DNA of 63,686 bases from DATFUL01 sp041499035. GTDB taxonomy: Bacteria; Patescibacteriota; Microgenomatia; UBA8517. The notes under the pieces are model-generated. The model saw only the letters and a list, made by a program, of their open reading frames with translations, made no database searches and was not told where the DNA came from. The stretch spans positions 1-63,686 of the forward strand of contig JBGQJK010000004.1 of NCBI GenBank assembly GCA_041499035.1. Direction: 5' to 3'. The position numbers and the translations under genes are program-made. Positions within the stretch are counted from its first letter, which is position 1, and the number at the start of each line of letters is the position of its first letter. Positions 1 through 7,918 of the stretch are shown here, piece after piece.

Positions 1-204
1 AGAAATAAAATCGAAAAGATTTTCTTCTCAAGCAAGCTTGCCGGACATTTGTTCAAACGGGAGTTTAAAAGTACTATTGGAAAATATCCGACGGTGCAAC
101 TAGTTACTCTGCCCTCCCCATCTCCCAGGTATGCATTAATAACTAAGACGGAAAAAATTGACAAATATAAAGAATTACTTCCGAAACTCTTGCAATCAGC
201 GTAA
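1..204 (+). CDS. Uracil-DNA glycosylase superfamily protein, C-terminal part (5' end outside window)
   Basis: Frame 1 is open from the first base to the TAA at 202-204 and encodes about 67 residues. The segment LPSPSPRYA matches the C-terminal active-site loop (LPSxSPxxA) of the mismatch-specific and hypoxanthine branches of the uracil-DNA glycosylase superfamily, which remove damaged or deaminated bases from DNA. A Lys-rich helix follows, as is usual at the end of these proteins. The N-terminal catalytic motif lies outside the window, so the subfamily cannot be fixed. The stop lies 13 bp before the most likely start of the next gene. Confidence 0.7.
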   Translation, partial: RNKIEKIFFSSKLAGHLFKREFKSTIGKYPTVQLVTLPSPSPRYALITKTEKIDKYKELLPKLLQSA

Positions 205-217
205 AATAACTAAAATC

Positions 218-943
218 GTGTTTACTTACAACCAAATTTTTGACAATAAAAAGAATATATTGTTCGTAACCGCCCACCCCGACGATGTTATTGTTTTCTT
301 TGGTGCCCTAATTAACAAACTAACAAGTGAAAGCAAAAACGTCTATGTGGTAACCGTAACTAACGGAGCCCGCGGAAGTAAGGATGATTTCATCTCGGAG
401 GGAAAATTGGCCGGTAGAAGAATTGCAGAGGAAGCTGCGGCCTTGAAATTTCTAAAAGTTCCTAAGAAAAACATCGTCTGTTTAAACTATAAAGACGGAG
501 AAGTTGAAAGCGATTATAAATTAATTGGGGAGGTGTCAAGATACGTCCGCAAATATAAAGCAGATATTGTTTGTACTCTTGAGCCCGGTTTGATTTATAC
601 AAACACATATAATAATGATGGCTACTTTGTTCAACACCGCGATCACAGAAAAGTTGGTGAGGCGGTAATCGACGCTGCCTATCCATTTTCCCGAGACAGA
701 TCATTCTTTCCCGAGCATATGAAGGAAGGAATTGAACCGCATTCGGTTTTTGATATCCTTTTAACCGACGAGGCCGGAGCTAATTTTGATTTTGACTACA
801 CTGCCGACCTTGAAACCAAAAAGGCAGCGCTTTTACTCCATAAAAGCCAGTTTGATAAACAAACTGTTAATGATATCCTTGATTCCTTAAAATTCGGCGG
901 TAAATATTTGGAGAAATTTAAATATCTTAGGCTTCTGTGGTAA
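218..943 (+). CDS. PIG-L family (LmbE-like) deacetylase
   Basis: The protein starts with a beta strand and the zinc-binding motif AHPDD at about residues 19-23, followed by a second metal-ligand region QHRDHR near residue 147. This is the pattern of the PIG-L/LmbE family, which removes N-acetyl groups from GlcNAc-containing lipids, mycothiol or bacillithiol precursors and antibiotics. The length of about 241 aa is normal. I chose the GTG at 218 because it lies just after the previous stop; an ATG at 158 in the same frame would overlap the upstream gene by 47 bp and add residues unlike the family. The substrate is unknown; no signal peptide is seen, so it is probably cytoplasmic. Confidence 0.85.
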   Translation: MFTYNQIFDNKKNILFVTAHPDDVIVFFGALINKLTSESKNVYVVTVTNGARGSKDDFISEGKLAGRRIAEEAAALKFLKVPKKNIVCLNYKDGEVESDYKLIGEVSRYVRKYKADIVCTLEPGLIYTNTYNNDGYFVQHRDHRKVGEAVIDAAYPFSRDRSFFPEHMKEGIEPHSVFDILLTDEAGANFDFDYTADLETKKAALLLHKSQFDKQTVNDILDSLKFGGKYLEKFKYLRLLW

Positions 944-1191
944 AAAGCTACAAGTGGTTCACCTACATTCTTCTCTGTACTGATGGCAGTTACTACACCG
1001 GCTCGACAAATGATGTTGAAAAAAGATTCAAAGATCACGTTGAAGGCAAAGGAGCCCGATATACCAAAAGCCATAAACCGGAAAAAATAATTTATAAAGA
1101 AGAATTCACCACCAAATCAGAGGCATTAAAACGGGAGGCAACTCTCAAGAAGTTATCCAGGAAAGCAAAAGAGGATCTTCTCAATATATAA
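937..1191 (+). CDS. GIY-YIG nuclease superfamily protein (UPF0213/YhbQ type)
   Basis: This 84-residue protein is a stand-alone GIY-YIG domain. The sequence FTYILLCTDGSYYTGSTNDV carries the two paired motifs (TYI and YTG), with a conserved Arg and His shortly after (EKRFKDH). Small proteins of this type are widespread in bacteria and are thought to act on DNA or RNA, but their role is poorly defined. It begins with GTG and overlaps the stop of the PIG-L gene by 7 bp, so the two are probably co-transcribed. The C-terminus is Lys-rich (LKKLSRKAKEDLL), as is typical. Confidence 0.88.
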   Translation: MVKSYKWFTYILLCTDGSYYTGSTNDVEKRFKDHVEGKGARYTKSHKPEKIIYKEEFTTKSEALKREATLKKLSRKAKEDLLNI

Positions 1192-1199
1192 TAAATTGA

Positions 1200-1568
1200 A
1201 TGAAAAAATATATTGTTCTTGGCATCGTACTACTTCTAATCCTTGGTATCGGTTTTATTATTAGGGAGAACCAAACTACTTATACATCAGGCGGAGAAAG
1301 TACACCTGGACCCAAAACTTCCGAGATAACACGGTCCATAGCCCTTAGCGAAGTAGCAAAGCATAAGACGAAAACCGACTGCTGGACAGCTATTGAAGGG
1401 TCCGTTTACGATATGACTTCGTTTATTAGTCAGCATCCCGGAGGCGACGGCATTCTCAAAGGCTGCGGGAATGACGCAACAGTACTTTTTAATTCAATAC
1501 CGTTTCATAACTCGGCAATACGCGACTTTCTGACAACTTTCAAGATCGGTATTTTGACCGGTATGTAA
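1200..1568 (+). CDS. Membrane-anchored cytochrome b5-like heme-binding protein
   Basis: Residues 4-22 form one hydrophobic span, followed by a short Thr/Ser/Pro linker and a cytochrome b5 domain at about 46-120. The heme-ligand histidines are visible: H79 in HPGG and H103 in IPFHN. The core CWTAIEGSVYDMTSF is the usual b5 strand. The N-terminal anchor predicts that the heme domain faces outside the cytoplasm. Cytochrome b5 domains shuttle single electrons or bind heme or sterols; the partner here is unknown. A TATAAT box ends 7 bp before the ATG, suggesting a leaderless mRNA. No heme-synthesis gene is in this window. Confidence 0.85.
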   Translation: MKKYIVLGIVLLLILGIGFIIRENQTTYTSGGESTPGPKTSEITRSIALSEVAKHKTKTDCWTAIEGSVYDMTSFISQHPGGDGILKGCGNDATVLFNSIPFHNSAIRDFLTTFKIGILTGM

Positions 1569-1569
1569 T

Positions 1570-2865
1570 TTACTGAAGAGCAGGCAAATTTCTATTTAAG
1601 ATATCAATATATAAATTTCCGAACTGATATCCGTTCGGATCAATTTCATCTTTACCGGTTCCTGTATTTGTTCTAACCTGCTCCCCGGGTTCCACTGAAG
1701 TTCCCTCTCCCCACTCATTCCAGGTTTCAATTAATTTCCAGGTAACATTTGCCGAGACCATGCTTCTAACCGCGGCCTCAAAATCTGTCGGGTTTCTTGG
1801 AAGACGCTCGGCTGAGCCGTCGTCCAGCCAAAATCCCGGGCTTACAAAGTAATAACCCGGTCCTGAGCCGCTCCTTGCAGCCGGGGCGTACTGATGCCAG
1901 GCGTCGGGCTGATTTGGATCAGTTGGAGATCCTCCATACACCTTAAGTACTGTGTAAAAAGTATTCCCAACCTGAGCGTTGGCATCCTTCCACCTTTGTG
2001 CCATACCGCCGGCGTCATTTGCACCAGCATAAACAAACATTACCGGCTTGCCGTTTACCCTCAACAAATATTGACTTCCCACATATTTGGCCTTTATATA
2101 GTTAAGGTCGCTGACCAACTGACTGACAGACGGATCACTGAAGCCCTCGTTTTCGTAATACATCGCCCACCTCAGGCGCGGATATGGATTATCGCTCCTG
2201 CCCATAAACGAATTGATAATATTGTTAAAGGCCCCGTCCTCACGTGTACCCTGGCCCCACCACGAGGCTATAGCTACACTAATTTTTGCCTCCTTAAGTT
2301 TTCCTGCCTGCCATTTGAAGTTATTGTAGTTACTGGCACTGTAAAGTTCGTTAGGCGGGTCAAGCGCGGATGGATTTGGATCGGGAATATAGTGCGAGAA
2401 CCAGGTATTTGGAGGGTTACCTCCATGGTCTGTCCAGTAACCCCAACCGCTATCGGTGTTTGGATTCTGGAACCAAAGATAAAAGAAAGTCGTGTAATAA
2501 GGAGGATTCGGCTGAAACCCGTTTAACGGTGCAGGAGTTCCGGGCGTTGGAGACGGGGGGTTTGTCGGTGGGTTGGTCGGAGGATGAGCTGTTGGTGTGG
2601 GGGTAGTTGTGGCAGTCGAAGAAAAAACTACATACTTTCCGGCCGAAGCAGCACTGTCATTACCAATCGTTGCAGGCCCAGACAGAGTCGCGGATTCTGC
2701 TTCATAAGCATTGCTTTGCGCGGCTTCCGAAGAACTTGGAGCTCGTTGATTCTTAACAAGTAAAACGGTAACCGGGATTGTTAAAACAATAGCAATAAGG
2801 CCCGAAAACCCCAAAATTTTCCATTTATCCATTAAAAGAAATTTAATTCTCTCGCTAAAAGGCAT
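1570..2865 (-). CDS. Secreted glycoside hydrolase, GH99/GH71-like
   Basis: The 431-aa protein has an N-terminal membrane segment (about 16-37), a short YEAES-type carbohydrate-binding-module remnant (about 50-85), a Pro/Thr linker and a catalytic domain from about 115 to the end. FYLWFQNP, IASWWGQG and TWNEWGEGTSVEP are typical of the GH99-like/GH71-like TIM-barrel family, whose characterised members cleave alpha-mannosides or alpha-glucans. The acidic residues in the NEWGEG segment fit a catalytic role. The start at 2865 is preceded by a TAATAT box 6 bp upstream; an internal Met (residue 12) is an alternative. The YEAES stretch is shared with the phosphoesterase at 5060, which ties this gene to the surface island. 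Confidence 0.75.
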   Translation of the reverse strand: MPFSERIKFLLMDKWKILGFSGLIAIVLTIPVTVLLVKNQRAPSSSEAAQSNAYEAESATLSGPATIGNDSAASAGKYVVFSSTATTTPTPTAHPPTNPPTNPPSPTPGTPAPLNGFQPNPPYYTTFFYLWFQNPNTDSGWGYWTDHGGNPPNTWFSHYIPDPNPSALDPPNELYSASNYNNFKWQAGKLKEAKISVAIASWWGQGTREDGAFNNIINSFMGRSDNPYPRLRWAMYYENEGFSDPSVSQLVSDLNYIKAKYVGSQYLLRVNGKPVMFVYAGANDAGGMAQRWKDANAQVGNTFYTVLKVYGGSPTDPNQPDAWHQYAPAARSGSGPGYYFVSPGFWLDDGSAERLPRNPTDFEAAVRSMVSANVTWKLIETWNEWGEGTSVEPGEQVRTNTGTGKDEIDPNGYQFGNLYIDILNRNLPALQ

Positions 2866-2958
2866 GCTTAAATATTAAGTTAGTAAGCCCCGATATGCAA
2901 GAAAAGTTCCGATTAGTTAAATTTGCATTATTGTCCTGCAAGTGATAAATTCACCTGA

Positions 2959-4515
2959 ATGAAGAATTTCATTCTGGCTTGTCTTTTGATAATAATCATT
3001 TCGGCCCTTACTTTCGGCTTATCTAAACAGGTCTCGGCTTCACTCCTAACCCTTACCCTGAATCCCGTCGCTGACTCCTATGTCGACGCCGGGAATCCCA
3101 CAACAAACAACGGTACCACTACTCAGATTAGAATAGATGGGTCTCCAATTGTAAGAAGCTATCTTCGTTTTAATGTGACAGGAATTACCGGTACCGTTTC
3201 TTCGGCAACTCTAAAAATTTATGCAAATAGCGCACAGTCCACTGGTTTTGAAATTCATAGGGTTTCCGATACCGCCTGGGGGGAAACAACTATTACTTAC
3301 AGTAATGCGCCGGCATATGATGCCCCGATTTTGGGAACATCCGGAGCCTTGAAAGCCGGCACTTGGTATAGTACTGATATAACTTCGGCAGTCACAGGGA
3401 ATGGATTAAATAGCTTTTTACTTTTGACAACAAACTCAACCGCGGAAAGTCTTGGGAGTCGCGAGTCGGCGACACCTCCTCAGCTTGTGGTCGTCTATTC
3501 TGACAGCTCAACTCCGACACCGACGGTAACTCCAACACCTACGGCATTACCTACCCCAAGCCCAACAATCGCACCCACCCCAACCGCTACCCCAACGGTC
3601 ACTCCAATTCCAACGCCTACACCGACACTTGCGCCCACACCTTCACCGATAGTTACCCCGACTCCAACGCCAATATCTTCAGGCGACCCGGTAATTGCCG
3701 CTGCGGGAGATATCGGTTGCAAACTAGGAACAACCTGTAGCGCTCAGGCTGTTTATAATCTAATTCCTCCAATGACACCGGCAGGAATTCTAACGCTCGG
3801 AGACACTCAATATTATTGCGGCTCTGCCCAGGCATTTGCCCAAGTTTTTAATCCTTCATGGGGGCAGTCCAAATCTATAATTCACCCCGCAGTTGGAAAT
3901 CACGAATACCTAACCTCGGGTGCCTCTGATTGTACCTCCGCAAACACAGGGGCGGCAGGATATTATGGCTATTTTGGTAGTGCGGCAGGAAATCCTTCTC
4001 AGGGGTATTACAGCTACGATATCGGCAGTTGGCACCTTATTTCACTTAATACCCAATGCAGTTCTGCAGGTGGTTGCGGTTCTGGTTCACCACAATATAC
4101 TTGGCTACAGACCGACTTAGCAAATCACTCAAATACATGCACTCTTGCTTACTATCACATTCCTCTTTATTCGGAAGGAGGCAGAGCCAACGCTAATTCA
4201 CAACCGATGTTTAGCTTGATGTATCAAAAAGGAGTTGACCTTGTTTTAACAGGACACGACCATATTTATGAAAGATTCAAACCCCAAGACGCAAGCGGTA
4301 ACGCGGTAACAAATGGCATAACCGAGTTCGTTGTTGGTACGGGAGGCGCAAACCATACTTCAATAGTTTCATCACTTGCAAACTCCGCTACCGCCAACGC
4401 TACTACATTCGGTGTTCTAAAACTTACACTTCATTCGGGTAGTACGGACTATAAATTTGTTCCCGAAACAACCAGTGGAACTTTTACTGACTCCGGAACT
4501 ATTCTTTGTCACTAA
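2959..4515 (+). CDS. Secreted purple-acid-phosphatase-like metallophosphoesterase with DNRLRE domain
   Basis: The 518-aa protein has a signal or anchor segment (3-27), a DNRLRE/CBM96-like beta-sandwich (about 31-180, with DSYVDAG and YLRFNV), a Thr/Pro linker of about 60 residues, and a calcineurin-like phosphoesterase domain (about 245-518). The metal-binding blocks follow the purple acid phosphatase pattern: GDIG, LGDTQYY, VGNHEY, YYHIPLY and GHDHIYERF. The domain hydrolyses phosphate esters outside the cell; the substrate is unknown. It is one of four such enzymes within 12 kb. A TAAATT box lies 7 bp before the ATG. It carries no dockerin, so if it is retained at the surface this would be through its N-terminal anchor. 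Confidence 0.85.
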   Translation: MKNFILACLLIIIISALTFGLSKQVSASLLTLTLNPVADSYVDAGNPTTNNGTTTQIRIDGSPIVRSYLRFNVTGITGTVSSATLKIYANSAQSTGFEIHRVSDTAWGETTITYSNAPAYDAPILGTSGALKAGTWYSTDITSAVTGNGLNSFLLLTTNSTAESLGSRESATPPQLVVVYSDSSTPTPTVTPTPTALPTPSPTIAPTPTATPTVTPIPTPTPTLAPTPSPIVTPTPTPISSGDPVIAAAGDIGCKLGTTCSAQAVYNLIPPMTPAGILTLGDTQYYCGSAQAFAQVFNPSWGQSKSIIHPAVGNHEYLTSGASDCTSANTGAAGYYGYFGSAAGNPSQGYYSYDIGSWHLISLNTQCSSAGGCGSGSPQYTWLQTDLANHSNTCTLAYYHIPLYSEGGRANANSQPMFSLMYQKGVDLVLTGHDHIYERFKPQDASGNAVTNGITEFVVGTGGANHTSIVSSLANSATANATTFGVLKLTLHSGSTDYKFVPETTSGTFTDSGTILCH

Positions 4516-4527
4516 AAAACTTCTAAA

Positions 4528-4989
4528 TTATCTTGTTATGTCTCCACAGGCCAGAACCGTTTTATCCTTTAGCGATTTCTCCAAATCTATAGTTAACGGA
4601 GCCAGTTGTTTGAGTTGATCTACTGTTATATCCAAATCCGTTTCTGATTCTCCTGCATCAGGAACTGCCAGTGTATATTTTAGCTTACCCATTTTTCGGC
4701 ACGTGCCTTCGTGAATATAAGCCGGAACTATCGATTCGTTATCATCGGATAAACTTGGAAACTTTAACAAAATTACGCCGCTTCCCGCTATATCTTCTAA
4801 AGTTGCTGTCCCGGACATATTGGAATTGCCAATTGGAAACACATTAATTATTGTCTGCTTTGGAACTGGAGAAGGTTTAGGACCAGAGGCAAAGTATAGT
4901 TTCGTCAGGACAAGAATCCCGGTAATTACAACAGCTATTAAAACAAATCTAGCGTTATTCTTAATCACAATTACAGATGCTAACAACAT
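4528..4989 (-). CDS. Membrane-anchored CHRD/superoxide-dismutase-like domain protein
   Basis: The 153-aa protein has one N-terminal membrane span (about 14-33), a Pro/Lys linker and a beta-rich domain containing PAYIHEGTCRKMG, a block of Leu-rich strands and a C-terminal VLACGDI. The pair IHxGxC and ACGDI recurs in secreted domains related to CHRD and Cu/Zn superoxide dismutase folds; the two cysteines could form a disulfide. Most of the metal ligands of a true Cu/Zn SOD are not evident, so enzyme activity should not be assumed. It sits antisense between two phosphoesterase genes and converges with the gene ending at 4515. Confidence 0.55.
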   Translation of the reverse strand: MLLASVIVIKNNARFVLIAVVITGILVLTKLYFASGPKPSPVPKQTIINVFPIGNSNMSGTATLEDIAGSGVILLKFPSLSDDNESIVPAYIHEGTCRKMGKLKYTLAVPDAGESETDLDITVDQLKQLAPLTIDLEKSLKDKTVLACGDITR

Positions 4990-5059
4990 CTTCCTCTACT
5001 GTCAATTTCGAATATCATAGCTTTCTTGCACCCTATAAAGAATTCGTATAACATTTATC

Positions 5060-6208
5060 ATGCGATCTAATTTGAGAAAATATATTAGGTTAGTCACATT
5101 TTCAGTAGTATTATTGGCAGTTTTCTTCATGGTTATTCTCAGTGTCAGAGCAGCCCAAACCAATGGCTATGAAGCGGAATCCGCATCCCTTCAGGGCCCG
5201 GTAACTATTGGGTCCGATAGTACCGCTTCTGGCGGAAAATATGTTGTTTTCTCAGCTTCCGGAAATACCCCTCCCCCAAGTACCGGAACATCAACTCCCC
5301 GTCCCGGAACTCCTACCCCTGTCGCTACACCAACTAAAACTCCGGTTCCGACTCAACCGCCAACCGGTGGTGGAGGGGACGCTGTTATTGCTGCAGCGGG
5401 AGACATTGCCTGTGGGGTCGGAAGTACAGGAGCCGCATGTAAACAGGTTGCAACGGCAGCGCTCCTGACCGCAGTAAATCCGGTTGCAGTTCTTCCCCTC
5501 GGAGACGTTCAGTACGAAGAAGGGACTCTTTCCGACTTTCAAAATTACTACAACCCTTCCTGGGGTAAATTTAAAAGCATTACGTTTCCGTCAGTGGGCA
5601 ACCACGAATATTTAACATCAGGGGCCAGCGGCTATTTTGATTATTTCAACGGAGTAGGAAACGCGACGGGTGTCGCGGGCGATAGAGGCAAAGGTTATTA
5701 TGCAGTTAACGTTGGTGCGTGGAGACTTTACGCGCTAAACAGTAATTGCGGCAGCGCCGGGGGCTGCCAGGCCGGTTCTCCTCAAGAAACTTGGCTTCGA
5801 GCAGATCTCAAATCAAATCCCCATCAATGTGTTCTGGCATATTTCCATCACCCGCTTTATACATCGGGGAGTCGGGCAACACCGGCGGTGGCCCCGCTTT
5901 ACCAGGCGCTATATGACAATGGAGCAGAGCTAATTCTTAACGGCCATGAACACAACTACGAGCGCTTTGCCCCGCAGGACGCCAAAGGAAACTTGGATAT
6001 GGGGAAAGGGGTAAGGGAGTTTGTAGTTGGAACCGGCGGAAGGAACTTTACACAGTTCGTAACAAGTGCTAAAAACAGTGAGGTTAAAAACGATGTTACA
6101 TTTGGTATACTTAAACTAACATTGCATCCGGCAAGTTACGACTTTACATTTATGCCAATCACAGGGTCGTCATTTACGGATCAGGGGTCAGCGGTAGCTT
6201 GCCACTAA
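5060..6208 (+). CDS. Secreted purple-acid-phosphatase-like metallophosphoesterase with YEAES module
   Basis: The 382-aa protein has an N-terminal membrane segment (about 12-31), a short YEAES carbohydrate-binding-module-like stretch (36-70) closely similar to that of the GH99-like protein at 1570, a Pro/Thr linker (72-103) and a phosphoesterase domain (about 107-382). Metal-binding blocks are GDIAC, LGDVQYE, VGNHEY, YFHHPLY and GHEHNYERF. It is the closest relative of the catalytic domain at 2959. It probably hydrolyses phosphate esters at the cell surface; the natural substrate is unknown. A TATAAC box lies 7 bp before the ATG. The gene at 6210 follows after 1 bp, so they form one operon. 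Confidence 0.85.
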   Translation: MRSNLRKYIRLVTFSVVLLAVFFMVILSVRAAQTNGYEAESASLQGPVTIGSDSTASGGKYVVFSASGNTPPPSTGTSTPRPGTPTPVATPTKTPVPTQPPTGGGGDAVIAAAGDIACGVGSTGAACKQVATAALLTAVNPVAVLPLGDVQYEEGTLSDFQNYYNPSWGKFKSITFPSVGNHEYLTSGASGYFDYFNGVGNATGVAGDRGKGYYAVNVGAWRLYALNSNCGSAGGCQAGSPQETWLRADLKSNPHQCVLAYFHHPLYTSGSRATPAVAPLYQALYDNGAELILNGHEHNYERFAPQDAKGNLDMGKGVREFVVGTGGRNFTQFVTSAKNSEVKNDVTFGILKLTLHPASYDFTFMPITGSSFTDQGSAVACH

Positions 6209-6209
6209 A

Positions 6210-6716
6210 ATGAAAAGAACTATTACTATCATCTCCAGCAGCCTTGTGGTAGTTTTGTCTTTAGCTGTAGTTGTGGTTGCAACTCGCAGGCTGCAGCAAA
6301 ATACCAGTACCGTAGGCACAAGCTCGTTTGCTGCAGTACTTACACCAAAAGACCCAAACTTTACAGAGTTCCAGGGTAGTCTTGCACCAGGGTTCCCGGA
6401 TTTTCCGGTTTATCCTGGAGCCCGAATTTCAAGTTCACGTAAAGAAACTAGAGGGACAGACGGTGTAAACGGCTTTAGCGCCGACTGGACGGTTGGCGGG
6501 GACAATGTTATAACCGAAATTGCGGGTTGGTACACTAATGAACTTACCAAGCAAGGTTGGAAAAAAGTCTCGGTTCAAGATGAAAATGATCTCACTGAGC
6601 AGTCGTTAAAATTCTCAAAGGCAGGCCAATCGATCGTCTTAAGCATTGGGAGAGGCGAAAGTGCTAATCCTTATACTATTAGTATATTGGTTGATATCCC
6701 GGTAGACAAATTATAA
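6210..6716 (+). CDS. Membrane-anchored protein of an unnamed family with a YPGA motif (paralogue 1)
   Basis: One N-terminal membrane span (about 5-25) is followed by an extracytoplasmic domain containing PDFPVYPGARI, a W-rich middle (SADWTVGGDN) and WYTNELTKQGWKKV. Two paralogues are at 13308 and 15142 with the same order: FP-x-(F/I)P-(V/I)-(Y/F)P-(G/N)-A, then (S/A)(A/D)(T/W)W, then WY-x-x-x-L-x-x-x-GW. I do not know a characterised function. It lies 1 bp after a metallophosphoesterase gene, and the paralogues flank another phosphoesterase, so a role linked to these enzymes (assembly, inhibition or sensing) is plausible but unproven. Confidence 0.6.
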   Translation: MKRTITIISSSLVVVLSLAVVVVATRRLQQNTSTVGTSSFAAVLTPKDPNFTEFQGSLAPGFPDFPVYPGARISSSRKETRGTDGVNGFSADWTVGGDNVITEIAGWYTNELTKQGWKKVSVQDENDLTEQSLKFSKAGQSIVLSIGRGESANPYTISILVDIPVDKL

Positions 6717-6750
6717 CAAGACGCTGATAGAAATAAATTAATCTTCGCTA

Positions 6751-7884
6751 TTAAAAAAACAGCCTCTGAGTAAATAAAAATACTCCAATACACCCGATAA
6801 CAACCGAAGCGGTTTTAACCGCTTTTACTTCCCAGACCTGTCGCCTGATATACCATAATACCGGGAACATTAGTGCAATAATAATAAGTTGGCCAATCTC
6901 AACCCCAACGTTAAAGGAAAGTAGCGAAAAAACAAGACTTTGCTGCTGAAGTCCAAGATCCCGAAGCGCCGACGAAAAGCTGAATCCGTGTATCAGTCCG
7001 AAAAAAAAGCTAATCATCCACCGCTTAGACTGATTTGTAAAAAACAATTTATTTATAAATCCCAACCTAGTATTTTCTTGAGGACTGGATACGATTTTTA
7101 CGTTTTCAAAGGCAACATAGGCAATCGATACGGCAATCATTGATTCTGTAAAACGGGCAGGTAAGACAAATATGCCCATGGTAGCAAGCGAAAGCGTGAT
7201 TGAGTGTGTCAGCGTAAAAGCACTAACAATTTTTAGAAGACTCTTAATGTTTTTGGTTATGATGTGTAAGCTTATTAAAAATAGAATGTGGTCATACCCG
7301 GTCAAAATATGCAGGATGCCAATTTTTAGAAACGTGCCAATAGTTACGAGCATTTGGAAATTATTTATCTTGGATTTTATGGACGGGTAGTCGATATCAA
7401 GAACCGGATTAGTTTTTGAAAATATAAGCTGCTGCCTAAATTTATCAACCTGAATATCGGTTATATTTTCGTGAATTTCTGAAATATTGAAAAATAAATT
7501 ATAAGTAAAATGCAGTTTATCTATTGAGTTTTTGCACGTATACCGGAAGTGGTAGGCGATCCCTTTTATATCAGTGATGTTTTTAACATCTATTAGGTTA
7601 GGTATGCATTTTTGTCCATCATTTTGAATAACGAATCCATTTTCAAAAGGTTTTTGAAAAAACTTAAGATCAATATTGTCAATTGTTTTATTTGGTATCG
7701 GATAATATCCCAAAATATTATTGTAGGGGGTAGTTATAGCCACGTCTATCATAGTGCCGGTTACGGTGATGGACGTGTAGGTAAGAGATGCATCATGCGC
7801 ATGTGCGGAAGGTATTGAAAAAGTAAGAAAAAAGAAGCTTAAGCACAAAAAATATATTAGAGGGGTAATTTTCATTTTAAGCAT
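6751..7884 (-). CDS. HupE/UreJ-like membrane protein with extracytoplasmic N-terminal domain
   Basis: A signal peptide ending in AHA (about residue 30) leads to an extracytoplasmic domain of some 150 residues, then six or so membrane spans. The segment HILTGYDHILFLISL, the SAFTLTHSITLSLA helix and FGLIHGFSFSSAL are hallmark His-containing helices of the HupE/UreJ family, whose members move nickel or cobalt. The long N-terminal domain fits the HupE_UreJ_2 subtype. No hydrogenase or urease gene is in this window, so the metal user is unknown. I prefer the ATG at 7884 (TATATT box 8 bp upstream) over an upstream start at 7980 that would overlap the divergent gene at 7919. Confidence 0.8.
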   Translation of the reverse strand: MLKMKITPLIYFLCLSFFFLTFSIPSAHAHDASLTYTSITVTGTMIDVAITTPYNNILGYYPIPNKTIDNIDLKFFQKPFENGFVIQNDGQKCIPNLIDVKNITDIKGIAYHFRYTCKNSIDKLHFTYNLFFNISEIHENITDIQVDKFRQQLIFSKTNPVLDIDYPSIKSKINNFQMLVTIGTFLKIGILHILTGYDHILFLISLHIITKNIKSLLKIVSAFTLTHSITLSLATMGIFVLPARFTESMIAVSIAYVAFENVKIVSSPQENTRLGFINKLFFTNQSKRWMISFFFGLIHGFSFSSALRDLGLQQQSLVFSLLSFNVGVEIGQLIIIALMFPVLWYIRRQVWEVKAVKTASVVIGCIGVFLFTQRLFF

Positions 7885-7889
7885 TTTAT

Positions 7890-7900
7890 TATAATATAGT
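7890..7900. promoter_or_regulatory. Shared -10 region of divergent promoters
   Basis: The AT-rich run at about 7885-7900 contains TATAAT (7890-7895) and TATAGT (7895-7900) on the plus strand and TATAAT/TATATT on the minus strand. The HupE-like gene starts at 7884 leftward and the GT-C/TPR gene at 7919 rightward, so one symmetrical box may serve both. No clear -35 element is seen on either strand. Confidence 0.45.
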
Positions 7901-7918
7901 GGACGCGAAGCAATATAC

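Noticed and set aside
3495..3722. An antisense frame coding for alternating Gly and Val
   Set aside because: It is the reverse complement of a Thr/Pro linker of the phosphoesterase at 2959. The same artefact appears opposite every TP linker in the window (for example near 11300, 13100, 14800 and 25900).
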